From contig JAFSXU010000068.1 of assembly GCA_017443895.1 (NCBI GenBank), forward strand, positions 1-64,000: a DNA stretch of 64,000 bases, in the 5' to 3' direction. The position numbers were made by a program, and so were the translations under genes. Source of the DNA: Clostridia bacterium. Its GTDB lineage: Bacteria; Bacillota; Clostridia; UBA1381. Of this stretch, positions 24,210 to 33,135 are shown in pieces. Every line of letters starts with the position of its first letter. Positions within the stretch are counted from its first letter, which is position 1. The notes under the pieces were generated by a model. It had not been told where the DNA came from. It searched no databases and saw nothing but the letters and a program-made list of their open reading frames with translations.

Positions 24210-24864
24210 CCCATTTTGTTCTTATATACTGCGGATCGGCAGGATTGTCCTCAATCTTTTCCCTTAACCGCCTTATATGCACATCAACTGTTCTCACATC
24301 GCCGGGATAGTCAAACCCCCATGCAATATCTAAAAGATTCTCCCTTGTATATACCTTGCCGGGGTTTTTTAAAAACAGCTCCAGCAAATCAAATTCCTTT
24401 GAGGTTAACTCTATTATTTTATCGTCTACCTGAACACGCCTGAAATTGTAATCAAGGGTAATGTTTCCGGATACAACAACTCTGTTCTTATCTCCCTTTG
24501 GCGCAGGATTTACACGCCTTAATATCGCCTTTACTCTTGCCGTTACCTCTCTTACATTAAACGGCTTTGTAACATAGTCGTCAGCACCGTATTCAAGACC
24601 TAAAATTTTATCTATATCATCACTCTTTGCGGTAAGCATAATAATGGGTACATTTGAAAAGCCCCGTATTGTTCTGCAAACCGTGAACCCGTCAACCTTT
24701 GGGAGATTTAAATCAAGCAAAATCAAGGATATCGTTTCATCGTGCGCAAGACGGATTGCCTCCTCTCCGTCAAATGCGGTTTCGACTCTGTATCCCTCCT
24801 GCTCAAGATTGAACTTTAATCCTTTTACCAAAAGCTTTTCGTCGTCAACTACCAGTATTTTCAT
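24181..24864 (-). CDS. OmpR/PhoB family response regulator
   Basis: 227 residues. The receiver domain carries phospho-acceptor Asp51 (LLDLNLP), the acidic pair DDE near residue 7 and Lys103 (VTKPF). The C-terminal winged helix (RTVDVHIRRLREK) binds DNA. It is the cognate partner of the kinase encoded immediately downstream. The window also has a second, similar pair at 40181-42342. Confidence 0.94.
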   Translation of the reverse strand: MKILVVDDEKLLVKGLKFNLEQEGYRVETAFDGEEAIRLAHDETISLILLDLNLPKVDGFTVCRTIRGFSNVPIIMLTAKSDDIDKILGLEYGADDYVTKPFNVREVTARVKAILRRVNPAPKGDKNRVVVSGNITLDYNFRRVQVDDKIIELTSKEFDLLELFLKNPGKVYTRENLLDIAWGFDYPGDVRTVDVHIRRLREKIEDNPADPQYIRTKWGVGYYYKKD

Positions 24865-24890
24865 TTTAAGCTAAACCCTTTCATATACAT

Positions 24891-25256
24891 TTATTCAACA
24901 CATATATCATTCTTTATACTCTCAAACAGTCCCTCGCCAATCCCGGGCACTAACATTATTCCCTCAATCTGCGAAAATGCACCGTGGGCATTACGGTAAT
25001 CTATAATACGCTGTGCTGTTTTTTCACCGATGCCGTAAAGCATGGCAAGCTCATTAACGGTTGCGGTATTTATATTTATTTTACCGTCATCATTTATACC
25101 GCTTTGTCCGGTATTGAGTTTGGGTATGGCCTCGGTCATTATCTCCTCCGTAAAGGTCTTATCCCCGAAACGCTCAATAACCGTAGCAACGGCTATTGTA
25201 ATTATAAGTATGGCAACGAAAATATATACCTGTTTTCCTTTTTTAAAAACAATCAT
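24891..25256 (-). CDS. ComEA-like helix-hairpin-helix protein
   Basis: About 121 residues. One N-terminal membrane span (QVYIFVAILIITIAVATVI) anchors it, with a C-terminal double helix-hairpin-helix domain outside: INTATVNELAMLYGIGEKTAQRIIDYR and ...GIMLVPGIGEGLFESI. ComEA binds DNA on the cell surface for uptake through ComEC, which is encoded at 28793 in this window. The ATG at 25256 has AGGGG upstream; longer frames start at 25289. It lies 27 bases upstream of the response regulator, on the same strand. Confidence 0.85.
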   Translation of the reverse strand: MIVFKKGKQVYIFVAILIITIAVATVIERFGDKTFTEEIMTEAIPKLNTGQSGINDDGKININTATVNELAMLYGIGEKTAQRIIDYRNAHGAFSQIEGIMLVPGIGEGLFESIKNDICVE

Positions 25257-25372
25257 TACGATAACCCCTGCTTCAAAATGCATCAACATTACCCGATTTT
25301 TCCATTGTATTATAAGTATAACACAAAAAATTAAAATTTCTATACTTTTCTACAATTTTTTTGTTACATTTA

Positions 25373-25401
25373 TTGTATTATTATGTAAACTTATGTATAA
25401 T
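25373..25401 (+). promoter_or_regulatory. Promoter of the D-Ala-D-Ala carboxypeptidase gene
   Basis: TTGTAT (25373-25378), 17 bases, TATAAT (25396-25401). Confidence 0.65.
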
Positions 25402-25468
25402 ATCAGTACTAAAATTGGAGATAGTATTATTTATAATAGATTAAATTCAAAAGCATGGAGGTTTTGTA

Positions 25469-26980
25469 ATGAAAAAAAATAAACTTACCGCTGTTTTTAT
25501 GGCATTGCTTGTTACAATATGTGCCGTAACTCCGGTACTGGCAGAGCCTGATGCCGAAACGGCGGTTGACGGGGAAAACGCAGAATATGATACACAGGCT
25601 ACAATAAGCTCAAACACAATATATCAGGAGGATGAAGCCTTGGCAGTGCCCGATACCGCATCACAGGCGGCACTTTTACTTGATGCAGATTCGGGACGGC
25701 TGTTATACGGTAAAAACATTGATGTAAAATTATACCCTGCATCACTCACCAAAATGATGACGGGAATTTTAGCCTTGGAAAAGGGAAACCTTGAAGAAAC
25801 GGTAAAAGTTCCGTATGAGGCGATTGCATCAATAAACTACCTTGAGGACTCCAATATGGGACTCTTATCGGACGAGGAATTGACACTTGACCAGCTTGTA
25901 AGCGCAATGCTTATACACAGCGCAAACGATGCGGCGAATGTAATCGCATTTAACATAAGCGGATCGCTGGAGGCGTTTGTGGAGCTTATGAACCAAAAGG
26001 CGCAGGAGCTTGGAATGTCAAACACGCATTTTGCAAACGCCTGCGGTTCGCATGACGATAACCACTATACAACCGCACGGGATATGGTAACGCTTGTACA
26101 GTATGCAATGCAAAACGAGAAGTTCAGAGAAATTGTAAAAACTCCAATCTATAAAATCCCCGCAACAAACAAATATACATTGGGGGAGAGAATACTTGTA
26201 AATACAAACCTGTTACTTAGTACATCACGCTCAATGTATCAGTATTATCCTGCCGCAACGGGTGTAAAAACAGGACATACTTCACAGGCAGGCTACTGTT
26301 TGGCGGCATCTGCATCATATCAGGACGCAAATCTTATTACGGTAGTTATGAAATGCGACAGCATGGACTCGCACAACGATCCAAAAACCTACGAGGATAC
26401 AAGAAACCTGTTTGAATTTGCATTTGCAAACTATATCCATCAACAGCTTGCAAATCCGGGCGATATAATTTCCGATTCAAAGGTAAGAGAAGCCAAAAAC
26501 GATACAAGGGTTGCACTCACGGTTGAAAACCCTGTAAGCGCCTTGGTTCCTGCCGATATAGACAGTGCGGCGGAGATTGTAAAAAATATCAATCTGCCTG
26601 AGGATTTAAGAGCGCCGATAAAGAAGGATGATGTTGTAGGTACTGTAACATACACATATAAGGGTACGCAAATTGGCACCGCAAACCTTGTCGCAACAAA
26701 TGATGTTGAGCTAAACAAGCTTTTGCATGTGTTCAATGTAATCATAAAGATTATAACAAGTCCGTTCTTCTTTATACCTGTTATCCTGCTCCTTATCTTA
26801 TCAGCTTATACAAAGCATTTAAAGAAAAAGCGTGCAAGGAAAAGAAGAATACAGCAGTTAAAAAAGGCGCGTGAGGGACAAAACCCCGATACCGGCAAAT
26901 ATACACCTAACCGTAAGGCGCAAAGCCTTGCAAACCAAAGACAGACAACCAAGGATTCAACATCACGGTATAGAAAATAA
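25469..26980 (+). CDS. D-alanyl-D-alanine carboxypeptidase (DacF/PBP5-like)
   Basis: 503 residues. The signal peptide ends near VLAEP. The penicillin-binding triad is complete: Ser92-x-x-Lys95 (PASLTK), SAN (HSAND) and KTG (GVKTGHTS). It trims the terminal D-Ala from peptidoglycan stem peptides outside the membrane. After the PBP5-type C-terminal beta domain there is a membrane span near residue 435 and a very basic cytoplasmic tail (KKKRARKRRIQQ). GGAGG precedes the ATG, and a strong terminator follows. Confidence 0.94.
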   Translation: MKKNKLTAVFMALLVTICAVTPVLAEPDAETAVDGENAEYDTQATISSNTIYQEDEALAVPDTASQAALLLDADSGRLLYGKNIDVKLYPASLTKMMTGILALEKGNLEETVKVPYEAIASINYLEDSNMGLLSDEELTLDQLVSAMLIHSANDAANVIAFNISGSLEAFVELMNQKAQELGMSNTHFANACGSHDDNHYTTARDMVTLVQYAMQNEKFREIVKTPIYKIPATNKYTLGERILVNTNLLLSTSRSMYQYYPAATGVKTGHTSQAGYCLAASASYQDANLITVVMKCDSMDSHNDPKTYEDTRNLFEFAFANYIHQQLANPGDIISDSKVREAKNDTRVALTVENPVSALVPADIDSAAEIVKNINLPEDLRAPIKKDDVVGTVTYTYKGTQIGTANLVATNDVELNKLLHVFNVIIKIITSPFFFIPVILLLILSAYTKHLKKKRARKRRIQQLKKAREGQNPDTGKYTPNRKAQSLANQRQTTKDSTSRYRK

Positions 26981-27008
26981 AATTTAATGTCTTACTGTTT
27001 TTGTTCAA

Positions 27009-27047
27009 CAAAAAAGAACCGTCTTGCAGTAGTTACGGTTCTTTTTT
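27009..27047. terminator. Terminator after the carboxypeptidase gene
   Basis: AAAAAAGAACCGT pairs with ACGGTTCTTTTTT. It can work in both directions. Confidence 0.85.
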
Positions 27048-27147
27048 GTATCAGCCGCTTAGGCTAATAGCTAAGCAGGTTTATAAAATGCTATTTAATT
27101 TTTTATGCCTACCCATTGCTGCGGCGAATATTAAAAACTCAGATGCG

Positions 27148-27189
27148 GCTGTGACCTGATATATCGGTTTACTATATCAGACCACAGCT
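27148..27189 (-). terminator. Long hairpin downstream of the NlpC/P60 gene
   Basis: GGCTGTGACCTGATATA pairs with TATATCAGACCACAGCT around a short loop. It lies on the minus strand about 30 bases after the stop codon. AAATTTTGGTTTA next to the stop codon matches one arm of the dispersed repeat, possibly a remnant. Confidence 0.6.
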
Positions 27190-27216
27190 CTGATTATCCA
27201 AGCTTAAAATTTTGGT

Positions 27217-28365
27217 TTAATAGAGTCTTACAGCTCCTGCATACTGTGAAATTCTGTAGCTTGTGTCAATTGATGAAATCTTAACAACATCGCCTGTTTG
27301 CGGTGCGTGTATCATATTGCCGTTTCCGACATAAATACCCACATGATGTATTCCGCTTCCGCCGTTAAAGAATACCAAATCTCCCGGCTGTAAGTTTTCA
27401 CGGGACACATAGCTTCCGCAATTTCTCTGATCTGCGGCAACTCTTGCAACGCTTATTCCGTTCTGACGGCATACATATTGAACAAGTCCGCTGCAGTCAA
27501 AGCCTGATGGGGAAGTACCGCCCCATACATACGGCACACCGAGATACTGCATAGCGGTATTTACGATAGCCTGTCCCTTTGAAGATGCGGCCGTTGCAGA
27601 AACTGCGCCGCCGTTACCTGAAGCGTTTGCCGCTTCTTGGGCTGCTCTTTGGGCTGCAACCTTTTCCTGACGCTCCGATACCGATGATTTTGGTATCCAC
27701 TCGCCTGTAAGCTCTAAGGCGGTGTTTATAACATACCCTTCGTCGTAATCGCTTCCGTATGCAACTCTTATAAAGTCGCCCTCGCTCCAAAGCAGAATAA
27801 CCTCTGTTCCTGCTTCAAGCTCATCAATAATTGAAGAGTCTGTTGACGCCTCGGCCCTTACTCTTACAGAACCGTCTGTTGCAACCGTTCCGCGTTTGTA
27901 GTTTTCATAATGCATTGCTGCATATTCTGCATCGCTTCTTGCTACTGTGATGGTAGAGTTTGGAACATATCCTATAACATCTCCGCAGTGTACCTTGAAC
28001 CAGCTCTCTGAATTTTCAAGAATTTCAACCTGGTCACAGGCATTCAATGTTCCTACCGTCGCAGATTCATATGACGGTAATTCGTGAACCTCTAAAGTTC
28101 CGCTTGTAAGCATTACATATCCAAGCTGGAAGAAGCTCTTTGAATTTTCCGCCGATACCGCCTCAACAGATGAGGCTATTGCAACACCGTTTTGCGCATC
28201 AGACTTAACCTGTGCAATGGTAAGACTTGATGCCTGTGTAGCGGCATTGATTTTTGTCTTTGTATTCTTTTTTTCACTGTTAATTGTTGCAGCCTGTACT
28301 GCTGCGAGTGAACTTATCATTGCGACTGCTATCATAACAACAATCGAATGTTTCAAGTTCTTCAT
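27217..28365 (-). CDS. Secreted SH3 / NlpC-P60 peptidoglycan endopeptidase
   Basis: 382 residues. A signal peptide ends near residue 26 (AVQA). Two bacterial SH3 domains follow at about 85-145 and 155-220. After an alanine-rich linker comes an NlpC/P60 domain (270-382), with the catalytic cysteine in FDCSGLVQY and histidines in HHVGIYVG and MIHAPQTG. It should cut the D-Glu to diamino-acid bond in cell-wall stem peptides. AGGAGG precedes the ATG. A consensus promoter lies about 100 bases upstream. Confidence 0.93.
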   Translation of the reverse strand: MKNLKHSIVVMIAVAMISSLAAVQAATINSEKKNTKTKINAATQASSLTIAQVKSDAQNGVAIASSVEAVSAENSKSFFQLGYVMLTSGTLEVHELPSYESATVGTLNACDQVEILENSESWFKVHCGDVIGYVPNSTITVARSDAEYAAMHYENYKRGTVATDGSVRVRAEASTDSSIIDELEAGTEVILLWSEGDFIRVAYGSDYDEGYVINTALELTGEWIPKSSVSERQEKVAAQRAAQEAANASGNGGAVSATAASSKGQAIVNTAMQYLGVPYVWGGTSPSGFDCSGLVQYVCRQNGISVARVAADQRNCGSYVSRENLQPGDLVFFNGGSGIHHVGIYVGNGNMIHAPQTGDVVKISSIDTSYRISQYAGAVRLY

Positions 28366-28469
28366 AAATAAAAAACCTCCTAAAATTACCGTAACATTAC
28401 CAATATTTCAACAATGTTACATAAATTCGCTTTAAATTACCAAAATATTTCAAAACGATTACGAAAAGC

Positions 28470-28498
28470 ATTATACAGTATATTTTTGGGTTTGTCAA
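28470..28498 (-). promoter_or_regulatory. Consensus promoter and leader of the NlpC/P60 gene
   Basis: On the minus strand TTGACA (28493-28498), 17 bases, TATAAT (28470-28475). The leader of about 95 bases contains a GTAACATT/AATGTTAC hairpin just before the ribosome binding site. That hairpin could modulate translation. Confidence 0.75.
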
Positions 28499-28709
28499 CA
28501 CTTTTTTGCAATCGGTGCAATAAAAATGACACAATTTTGACTTTAAAATGTAACAAAACAGTCCAAAATGAGCTGTTTTTCTGTATAATAATGTCAAATG
28601 GCACAAATAAAACTGCTTTCTCTTATGCAAAATCACCAAAGTTTTACAAATTTCCAAATAAAATTCGAATTTCAGATTACAGAAATATTACAAAAAGGCA
28701 TTTTACCTG

Positions 28710-28738
28710 TTGAAAATACATATATGCTTTGGTATACT
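28710..28738 (+). promoter_or_regulatory. Promoter of comEC
   Basis: TTGAAA (28710-28715), 17 bases, TATACT (28733-28738). Its position supports the comEC start at 28793 rather than the longer open frame from 28598. Confidence 0.7.
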
Positions 28739-28792
28739 GTTATTATACAGGTATGGTCTTCGGTAGTGGTCTTCGGTAATGGGGTACATTGT

Positions 28793-31123
28793 ATGGAAAT
28801 CAGTATTTTTGCATTGGCGGCGGCACTGGCATTTGGCATATTGCTTGCGGGCAGGTTCAGTGTAGCTTCGGTATTAGTCTTTTATGCCGTATACATACTT
28901 ATTCATATACTGCTAAGGAAAAGGGCAATCCTACATATTATACTGGCAGGTGTTTTTGTTTTGGGTGTAATACTTTTGCAGTACCATACAAGTATTCATA
29001 ACAGGGACTTGTATCCATATCTTAATAAGTATGTAGAATTAACCGGCCAAATATCATCAATACCAAAGCAAACCGATGATAATATGCGGTATATTGTAGA
29101 TGTAAGGGTTGTTAATATGTCGGGTGAGCATAAGCAGATAAAGGAAAATATTTTGCTTTCTACCAAGCTCAGGCTCAAATACGGGCAAACCGTAACATTT
29201 AGCGGTTTTGTTTCGGAGTTTCCCTCTAAAATGAACGAGAACGGCTTTGATTTTAACAGATACTATAAATCCAAGGATGTGTTTTTCAAATGCTACTCAA
29301 ACAGGGTGGCAAAATCCGATACACAGCTTTCAAGCTATAGTCTTTACTCTTTATCCACATCTGTAAAAAACAGTATTACCCAAATTTTAGAAAATTATAC
29401 CCAAGGCGACAGGAAAGAGCTTTTAAAAGCGATACTGGTTGGCGAGGGAAGCAGTTTTTCAGAGGATTTTGACAGAGTTCTCTCAAGAACAGGTACTAAA
29501 CGGTTTTTCTATCCTGCATATCTGCATATATTTTTCATACTGCTCCTTATCGGCACACTGCAAAAGATTATAAGCAAGAAATCAAGGGATATATTAACGG
29601 TCATTGTATTGCTTTTCTATGCCGGCTGTCAAAGTACACACCCTGTTATTGTAAAGGCGTGCTTGCTCTATTGTATTATGATTGCGTTTAGTAACTACTT
29701 TGGTTTTATCCACTTTATTGATGCCGTCGGCGCTTTAACTATAATAGTAGGAATTTTAAATCCGCTGCTTATATATAACGACTGCTTTGTAATGAGTGTG
29801 ACGGCAAGTATTTTGGTAAATTGGTTTTATCCGTATGCCAAACAGATAATAGAATGGCTGAAAACAAAACGGTTGGGGTTTATAATTTTTCGGCACAGGT
29901 TTATAGGACGGTTACTGTCTGTAGGCGTGATATGTACATTTGGACTGTTGCCCCTTACCGCATATTACTATAACGGATTTTCTGTATATTCAATCCTTAC
30001 GGCGTTTATATTTATACCTGCAACGGTTATCATAATTACAGTATCAATACCAACCATTATATGGATAGCAATTTTTAAATCCGTACCGTTTTTTGCAAGT
30101 CTTGTATCTTATGGAACGATTGTATATATGAAGCTTCCGTACCTTGCGGCAAAGCTCCCGTTTTCATATATCAGCTTACCCACCCCGGGAATTTTAACCG
30201 TTCTTACACTTTACATTCCTGTTTATATACTGTGGCGGTATTTGGGCGGAGAGCGCGGTAGAAGGATACAGATTTTATGGGCGGTGTTTGCGGGGCTTTT
30301 GTGTGTCACAATTATGGGACAGGCCGCACGCATTGGCACAATGGAGATAACATTTGTAAATGTAGGTCAGGGCGACGGCGCGTTTGTTGAGGTACCGTAC
30401 CGTGATGTTGTTTTAATAGACGGCGGCGGCGGAACCGAATACAATAAAAGCTATAATCCGGGCAAGAGTATTTATGTTCCGTATCTGGAGCAAAGGGGCA
30501 TAACAAAAATTGACTGCGCCATTGCCTCGCATATGCATAAGGATCATGTACAGGGCATAATAGAGGCAGTGAAAAATCTGCAGGTAAAGGATGTCTACAT
30601 TCCAAAATCCCTGCCCGGTAATGAGTATACCAAGGAGCTTACATCAGAGGCAAAAAAGAATAATACAAGGGTGCATATTGTAGAGGAGGATACAAGACTT
30701 ACATTTAAAAGCGGTCTTGTAATAGAAATTATTGTACCCTGCGGCAGCAGTAAGCTAAGTGCCGATGAAAATGACACATCGCTTATGACAAGGGTAGAAT
30801 ACGGAAACAAATCCTGCCTGTTTACAGGCGATATGACAGCATTATCAGAGCATAATATGCTCCTGTACGGAAAGGTCGAAAAATCGGATATTTTAAAGGT
30901 CGCGCATCATGGCTCAAATTCGGCAAGCACGGATGAATTTATAGAGGCGGTATCTCCCGATATTGCCGTTATAAGCGTGGGCGAGGATAACGCACATGGC
31001 TTGCCGTCAAAATCGGTGATAAAAAGGCTTGACGGTATACGGCTATACCGCACCGACTTAAACGGCGATATACGGATTGTAAGCGATAAGAACAAAATCA
31101 GGTGGGTTAATACCTATAAATAA
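28793..31123 (+). CDS. comEC: DNA internalisation protein ComEC/Rec2
   Basis: About 776 residues. N-terminal membrane spans and a DUF4131 region are followed by the Competence multi-span domain (about 230-500). A C-terminal metallo-beta-lactamase domain carries SHMHKDHVQG, the zinc-ligand H-x-H-x-D-H motif. ComEC forms the membrane channel that takes up single-stranded DNA, and its lactamase domain may degrade the other strand. The start at 28793 follows the promoter; earlier in-frame ATGs fall before it. A ComEA-like protein is encoded 3.5 kb upstream on the other strand, and holA follows. Confidence 0.92.
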   Translation: MEISIFALAAALAFGILLAGRFSVASVLVFYAVYILIHILLRKRAILHIILAGVFVLGVILLQYHTSIHNRDLYPYLNKYVELTGQISSIPKQTDDNMRYIVDVRVVNMSGEHKQIKENILLSTKLRLKYGQTVTFSGFVSEFPSKMNENGFDFNRYYKSKDVFFKCYSNRVAKSDTQLSSYSLYSLSTSVKNSITQILENYTQGDRKELLKAILVGEGSSFSEDFDRVLSRTGTKRFFYPAYLHIFFILLLIGTLQKIISKKSRDILTVIVLLFYAGCQSTHPVIVKACLLYCIMIAFSNYFGFIHFIDAVGALTIIVGILNPLLIYNDCFVMSVTASILVNWFYPYAKQIIEWLKTKRLGFIIFRHRFIGRLLSVGVICTFGLLPLTAYYYNGFSVYSILTAFIFIPATVIIITVSIPTIIWIAIFKSVPFFASLVSYGTIVYMKLPYLAAKLPFSYISLPTPGILTVLTLYIPVYILWRYLGGERGRRIQILWAVFAGLLCVTIMGQAARIGTMEITFVNVGQGDGAFVEVPYRDVVLIDGGGGTEYNKSYNPGKSIYVPYLEQRGITKIDCAIASHMHKDHVQGIIEAVKNLQVKDVYIPKSLPGNEYTKELTSEAKKNNTRVHIVEEDTRLTFKSGLVIEIIVPCGSSKLSADENDTSLMTRVEYGNKSCLFTGDMTALSEHNMLLYGKVEKSDILKVAHHGSNSASTDEFIEAVSPDIAVISVGEDNAHGLPSKSVIKRLDGIRLYRTDLNGDIRIVSDKNKIRWVNTYK

Positions 31124-31152
31124 TTGACGATTTTTAAAAACTGTGATAATAT
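31124..31152 (+). promoter_or_regulatory. Promoter of holA
   Basis: TTGACG (31124-31129), 17 bases, TAATAT (31147-31152), directly after the comEC stop codon. Confidence 0.6.
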
Positions 31153-31185
31153 TGTTAAGGAATTTAAACAGAGGAGGCGGACATT

Positions 31186-32223
31186 ATGGCAAAGAGCGAT
31201 ACGGGACTTACAAATCTTAAAAACCAACTGAAAAATCATGCTATTTCACCGCTTTATCTGTTTTTCGGCGAGGAGGAATACCTCAAAAAAAACTATATAG
31301 ATAAAATCCGTGACGAAGTCCCCGACAACGGATTTCCCGAATTTAACCATATTATGCTAAACGGTAAATTGCCGTTATCAGAGTACAACGATGCGTGGGA
31401 GAGTTATCCCATGATGGCGGATAGAAAGCTAATCGTTATAAAGGACAGCAAATGCATGAAGCTCCGCACCGAAAAAGACGATGTGGAGAGTCTTGAGAAT
31501 ATAAAGTCGTTCTGGGCGGAGAAGTTTAAGCATTTAAACGACGATACGGTTGTAATTTTTGATGAGGTGTCGGTTGACAAGCGGAGCAGCATATATAAGG
31601 AAATAAAAAAGCATGGAACGGTTGTGGAGTTTCCGTATCTAAGCGATGCCGAGCTTGTTACATGGGTAATTTCAGAGTGTCTTAGGAAAAAGAAGAAAAT
31701 TTCAAAGGACAATGCCCTCTACCTTGTGCACAGAGTTGACCCGGGGCTTAACAATATGGTAAACGAGCTTGGTAAGCTCTATGACTATTGCGGTAATGAA
31801 ATTTTAAGGAGCGATATTGATAAGGTGGTATCAAAATCGCTTACCGTTATAAATTTTGACCTTACAAATGCGATAATGGACAATGACACGGCGCGCGCAA
31901 TGGCGGTGCTTTCGGATATAAAGACGCTGACAAGGGAAAGCTCGTTTAGCATACTGTATCTGTTGTTTGCAAACATCGAAAAGCTTTTGCATACCAAGCT
32001 TTTAAATGCAAGAAGCTCGGGTGAGGCTGCAAAGGTGTTGGGAATGTCTCCTTTTATCGCAAATAAGTATATAGACACGGCAAGGCGTATGGATAAGGAT
32101 GTGCTTATTAAAATGGCGTGCCGTGTTGCCGAGATTGATAACGATATAAAAGAGGGTAAAACCGACGAATGGACCGCCCTTTATACATTCGTAACCGAAT
32201 GTCTGTATTATCAGAGGAAATAA
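31186..32223 (+). CDS. holA: DNA polymerase III delta subunit
   Basis: 345 residues. The N-terminal ISPLYLFFGEEEYLKK motif is the worn nucleotide-binding region of HolA, followed by the MADRKLIVIKD strand, DDTVVIFDE and the C-terminal clamp-loader collar helices. The delta subunit opens the sliding clamp during replication. AGGAGG precedes the ATG. The comEC-holA order is common in Firmicutes. Confidence 0.93.
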   Translation: MAKSDTGLTNLKNQLKNHAISPLYLFFGEEEYLKKNYIDKIRDEVPDNGFPEFNHIMLNGKLPLSEYNDAWESYPMMADRKLIVIKDSKCMKLRTEKDDVESLENIKSFWAEKFKHLNDDTVVIFDEVSVDKRSSIYKEIKKHGTVVEFPYLSDAELVTWVISECLRKKKKISKDNALYLVHRVDPGLNNMVNELGKLYDYCGNEILRSDIDKVVSKSLTVINFDLTNAIMDNDTARAMAVLSDIKTLTRESSFSILYLLFANIEKLLHTKLLNARSSGEAAKVLGMSPFIANKYIDTARRMDKDVLIKMACRVAEIDNDIKEGKTDEWTALYTFVTECLYYQRK

Positions 32224-32276
32224 GACGGTTTTTCATTATTATCCACAAAAATATTGATAAGACGAAATAAAACAGA

Positions 32277-32304
32277 TTGACAAATACCTAAAATGTGATA
32301 TAAT
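32277..32304 (+). promoter_or_regulatory. Consensus promoter of the second antitoxin-like RNA
   Basis: TTGACA (32277-32282), 16 bases, TATAAT (32299-32304). Confidence 0.75.
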
Positions 32305-32310
32305 AAAAGT

Positions 32311-32430
32311 ACAAAAGGTTGGCTGTGTATACAGCTTACCGTAAGTGGCAAACTTTAGACGGTTATGCCCGCACAGTTTTATTTAATAAAAAAACCGCAC
32401 CTTGGGCAAAAATATTTGGGCGGTTTTTTT
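32311..32430 (+). ncRNA. Candidate antitoxin RNA of the broken toxin locus
   Basis: A roughly 120-base RNA is predicted from the consensus promoter to a hairpin AACCGC/GCGGTT with a long U-run (32390-32430). It contains TTAGACGGTTATGCC, matching the RNA of the 3.2 kb locus. The hairpin is bidirectional and lies just past the end of the facing toxin frame, so the two transcripts converge. No protein is encoded. Confidence 0.6.
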
Positions 32431-32435
32431 ATTGC

Positions 32436-32535
32436 TTACTGCACCTTTGTGGTGCAGATAATCATAACAATGATAATTGCTATGATTACTGACAAAACCT
32501 TTTTTGCCAATGCAACTATGATACTTACTTTTCAT
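32436..32535 (-). pseudogene. Frameshifted small hydrophobic toxin
   Basis: GAAAGGGGGCGATGCTTATG in front aligns with the GAAAGGAGGTGATTGCTTATG stretch of the 3205 locus. After this ATG comes AAAA. If one A is removed the frame reads MKVSIIVALAKK, then VLSVIIAIIIVMII and CTTKVQ, a 32-residue membrane-spanning peptide ending at 32436. As written, the frame from the ATG leaves the hydrophobic phase at once and reads polar residues. So the toxin looks inactivated by a one-base insertion, or by an error in the sequence. The leader keeps GGCGGTTATG. Confidence 0.6.
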
Positions 32536-32720
32536 AAGCATCGCCCCCTTTCATAAACTCGGTAAAAACCTGTGTTTATAAAAGTGCGCTCATAACCGCC
32601 GGTAAAAATACCGCTAAAAAGCTTGTTCACATACGGATTTGGTATACATCAACCAACCCGACGCTATCTTACAGCAGAATTTGTCGAAATTCAAGGCTTG
32701 TAACTAAACTGTAAGGAAAT

Positions 32721-32739
32721 AACAATGATAATCATTATA
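32721..32739. promoter_or_regulatory. Fur-box-like palindrome
   Basis: AACAATGATAATCATTATA matches the classical 19-base Fur box at 16 of 19 positions. It lies 15 bases upstream of the aspS -35 element and about 185 bases upstream of the broken toxin start on the other strand. A TATAAT on the minus strand falls inside it. No iron gene is adjacent, so function is uncertain. Confidence 0.4.
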
Positions 32740-32753
32740 GACTGAAAAAAATA

Positions 32754-32782
32754 TTGACACGGTATTTTTTATATGTTATACT
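32754..32782 (+). promoter_or_regulatory. Promoter of the T-box-aspS-gatCAB operon
   Basis: TTGACA (32754-32759), 17 bases, TATACT (32777-32782). Confidence 0.85.
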
Positions 32783-32788
32783 ACAGGC

Positions 32789-33073
32789 AAAATTAAAAAC
32801 AAAGGCGATGACGAAGAGAAGTAGTACAAATTATCGTTTACAGAGAGTGGTCGGTGCTGAGAGAACCATAAAGTGAATTTGTATGAATAACACTTCCAAG
32901 CTGCAATCTGAACGGAGGTATATCTTAGTAGGTGCGTCGTTAAACCGTGCGTTAAGCGGTAAGCACTTAATGGAGTGCGATGAGGTGACAGGCAAATTGC
33001 CTGTAAATCAGGTGGTATCGCGGACAATACTGTTCGTCCTGAAGGTTAGTCTTTGGGGCGTGCAGTTTTTTTC
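32789..33073 (+). promoter_or_regulatory. T-box riboswitch, Asn-type specifier
   Basis: A complete T-box leader. Stem I has the AGTA and GAA sides of the loop-E motif, and the distal AGAGAGT and GGTGCTG elements lie at about 32841-32865. The specifier codon reads AAC (32889-32891), followed by A and the closing ACTTC that pairs with GAAGT. The T-box AGGTGGTATCGCG is at 33010-33022. The terminator CGTCCTGAAGG/CTTTGGGGCG is extended by ACTG/CAGT and followed by a U-run. Uncharged tRNA-Asn should bind and allow read-through into aspS. Confidence 0.92.
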
Positions 33074-33135
33074 ATTTTTGGGAAATTCAGACTCCTCAAA
33101 AATACTTGTTTTTCGCATATCGAAAGGAGAAGAAT

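Noticed and set aside
28366-28470. Cyclic di-AMP (ydaO) riboswitch before the NlpC/P60 gene
   Set aside because: Such riboswitches often precede wall hydrolases, but the leader is short and lacks the conserved core; only one small hairpin is seen.
32789-33105. Short protein frames inside the T-box leader
   Set aside because: The region is fully explained by the riboswitch structure.
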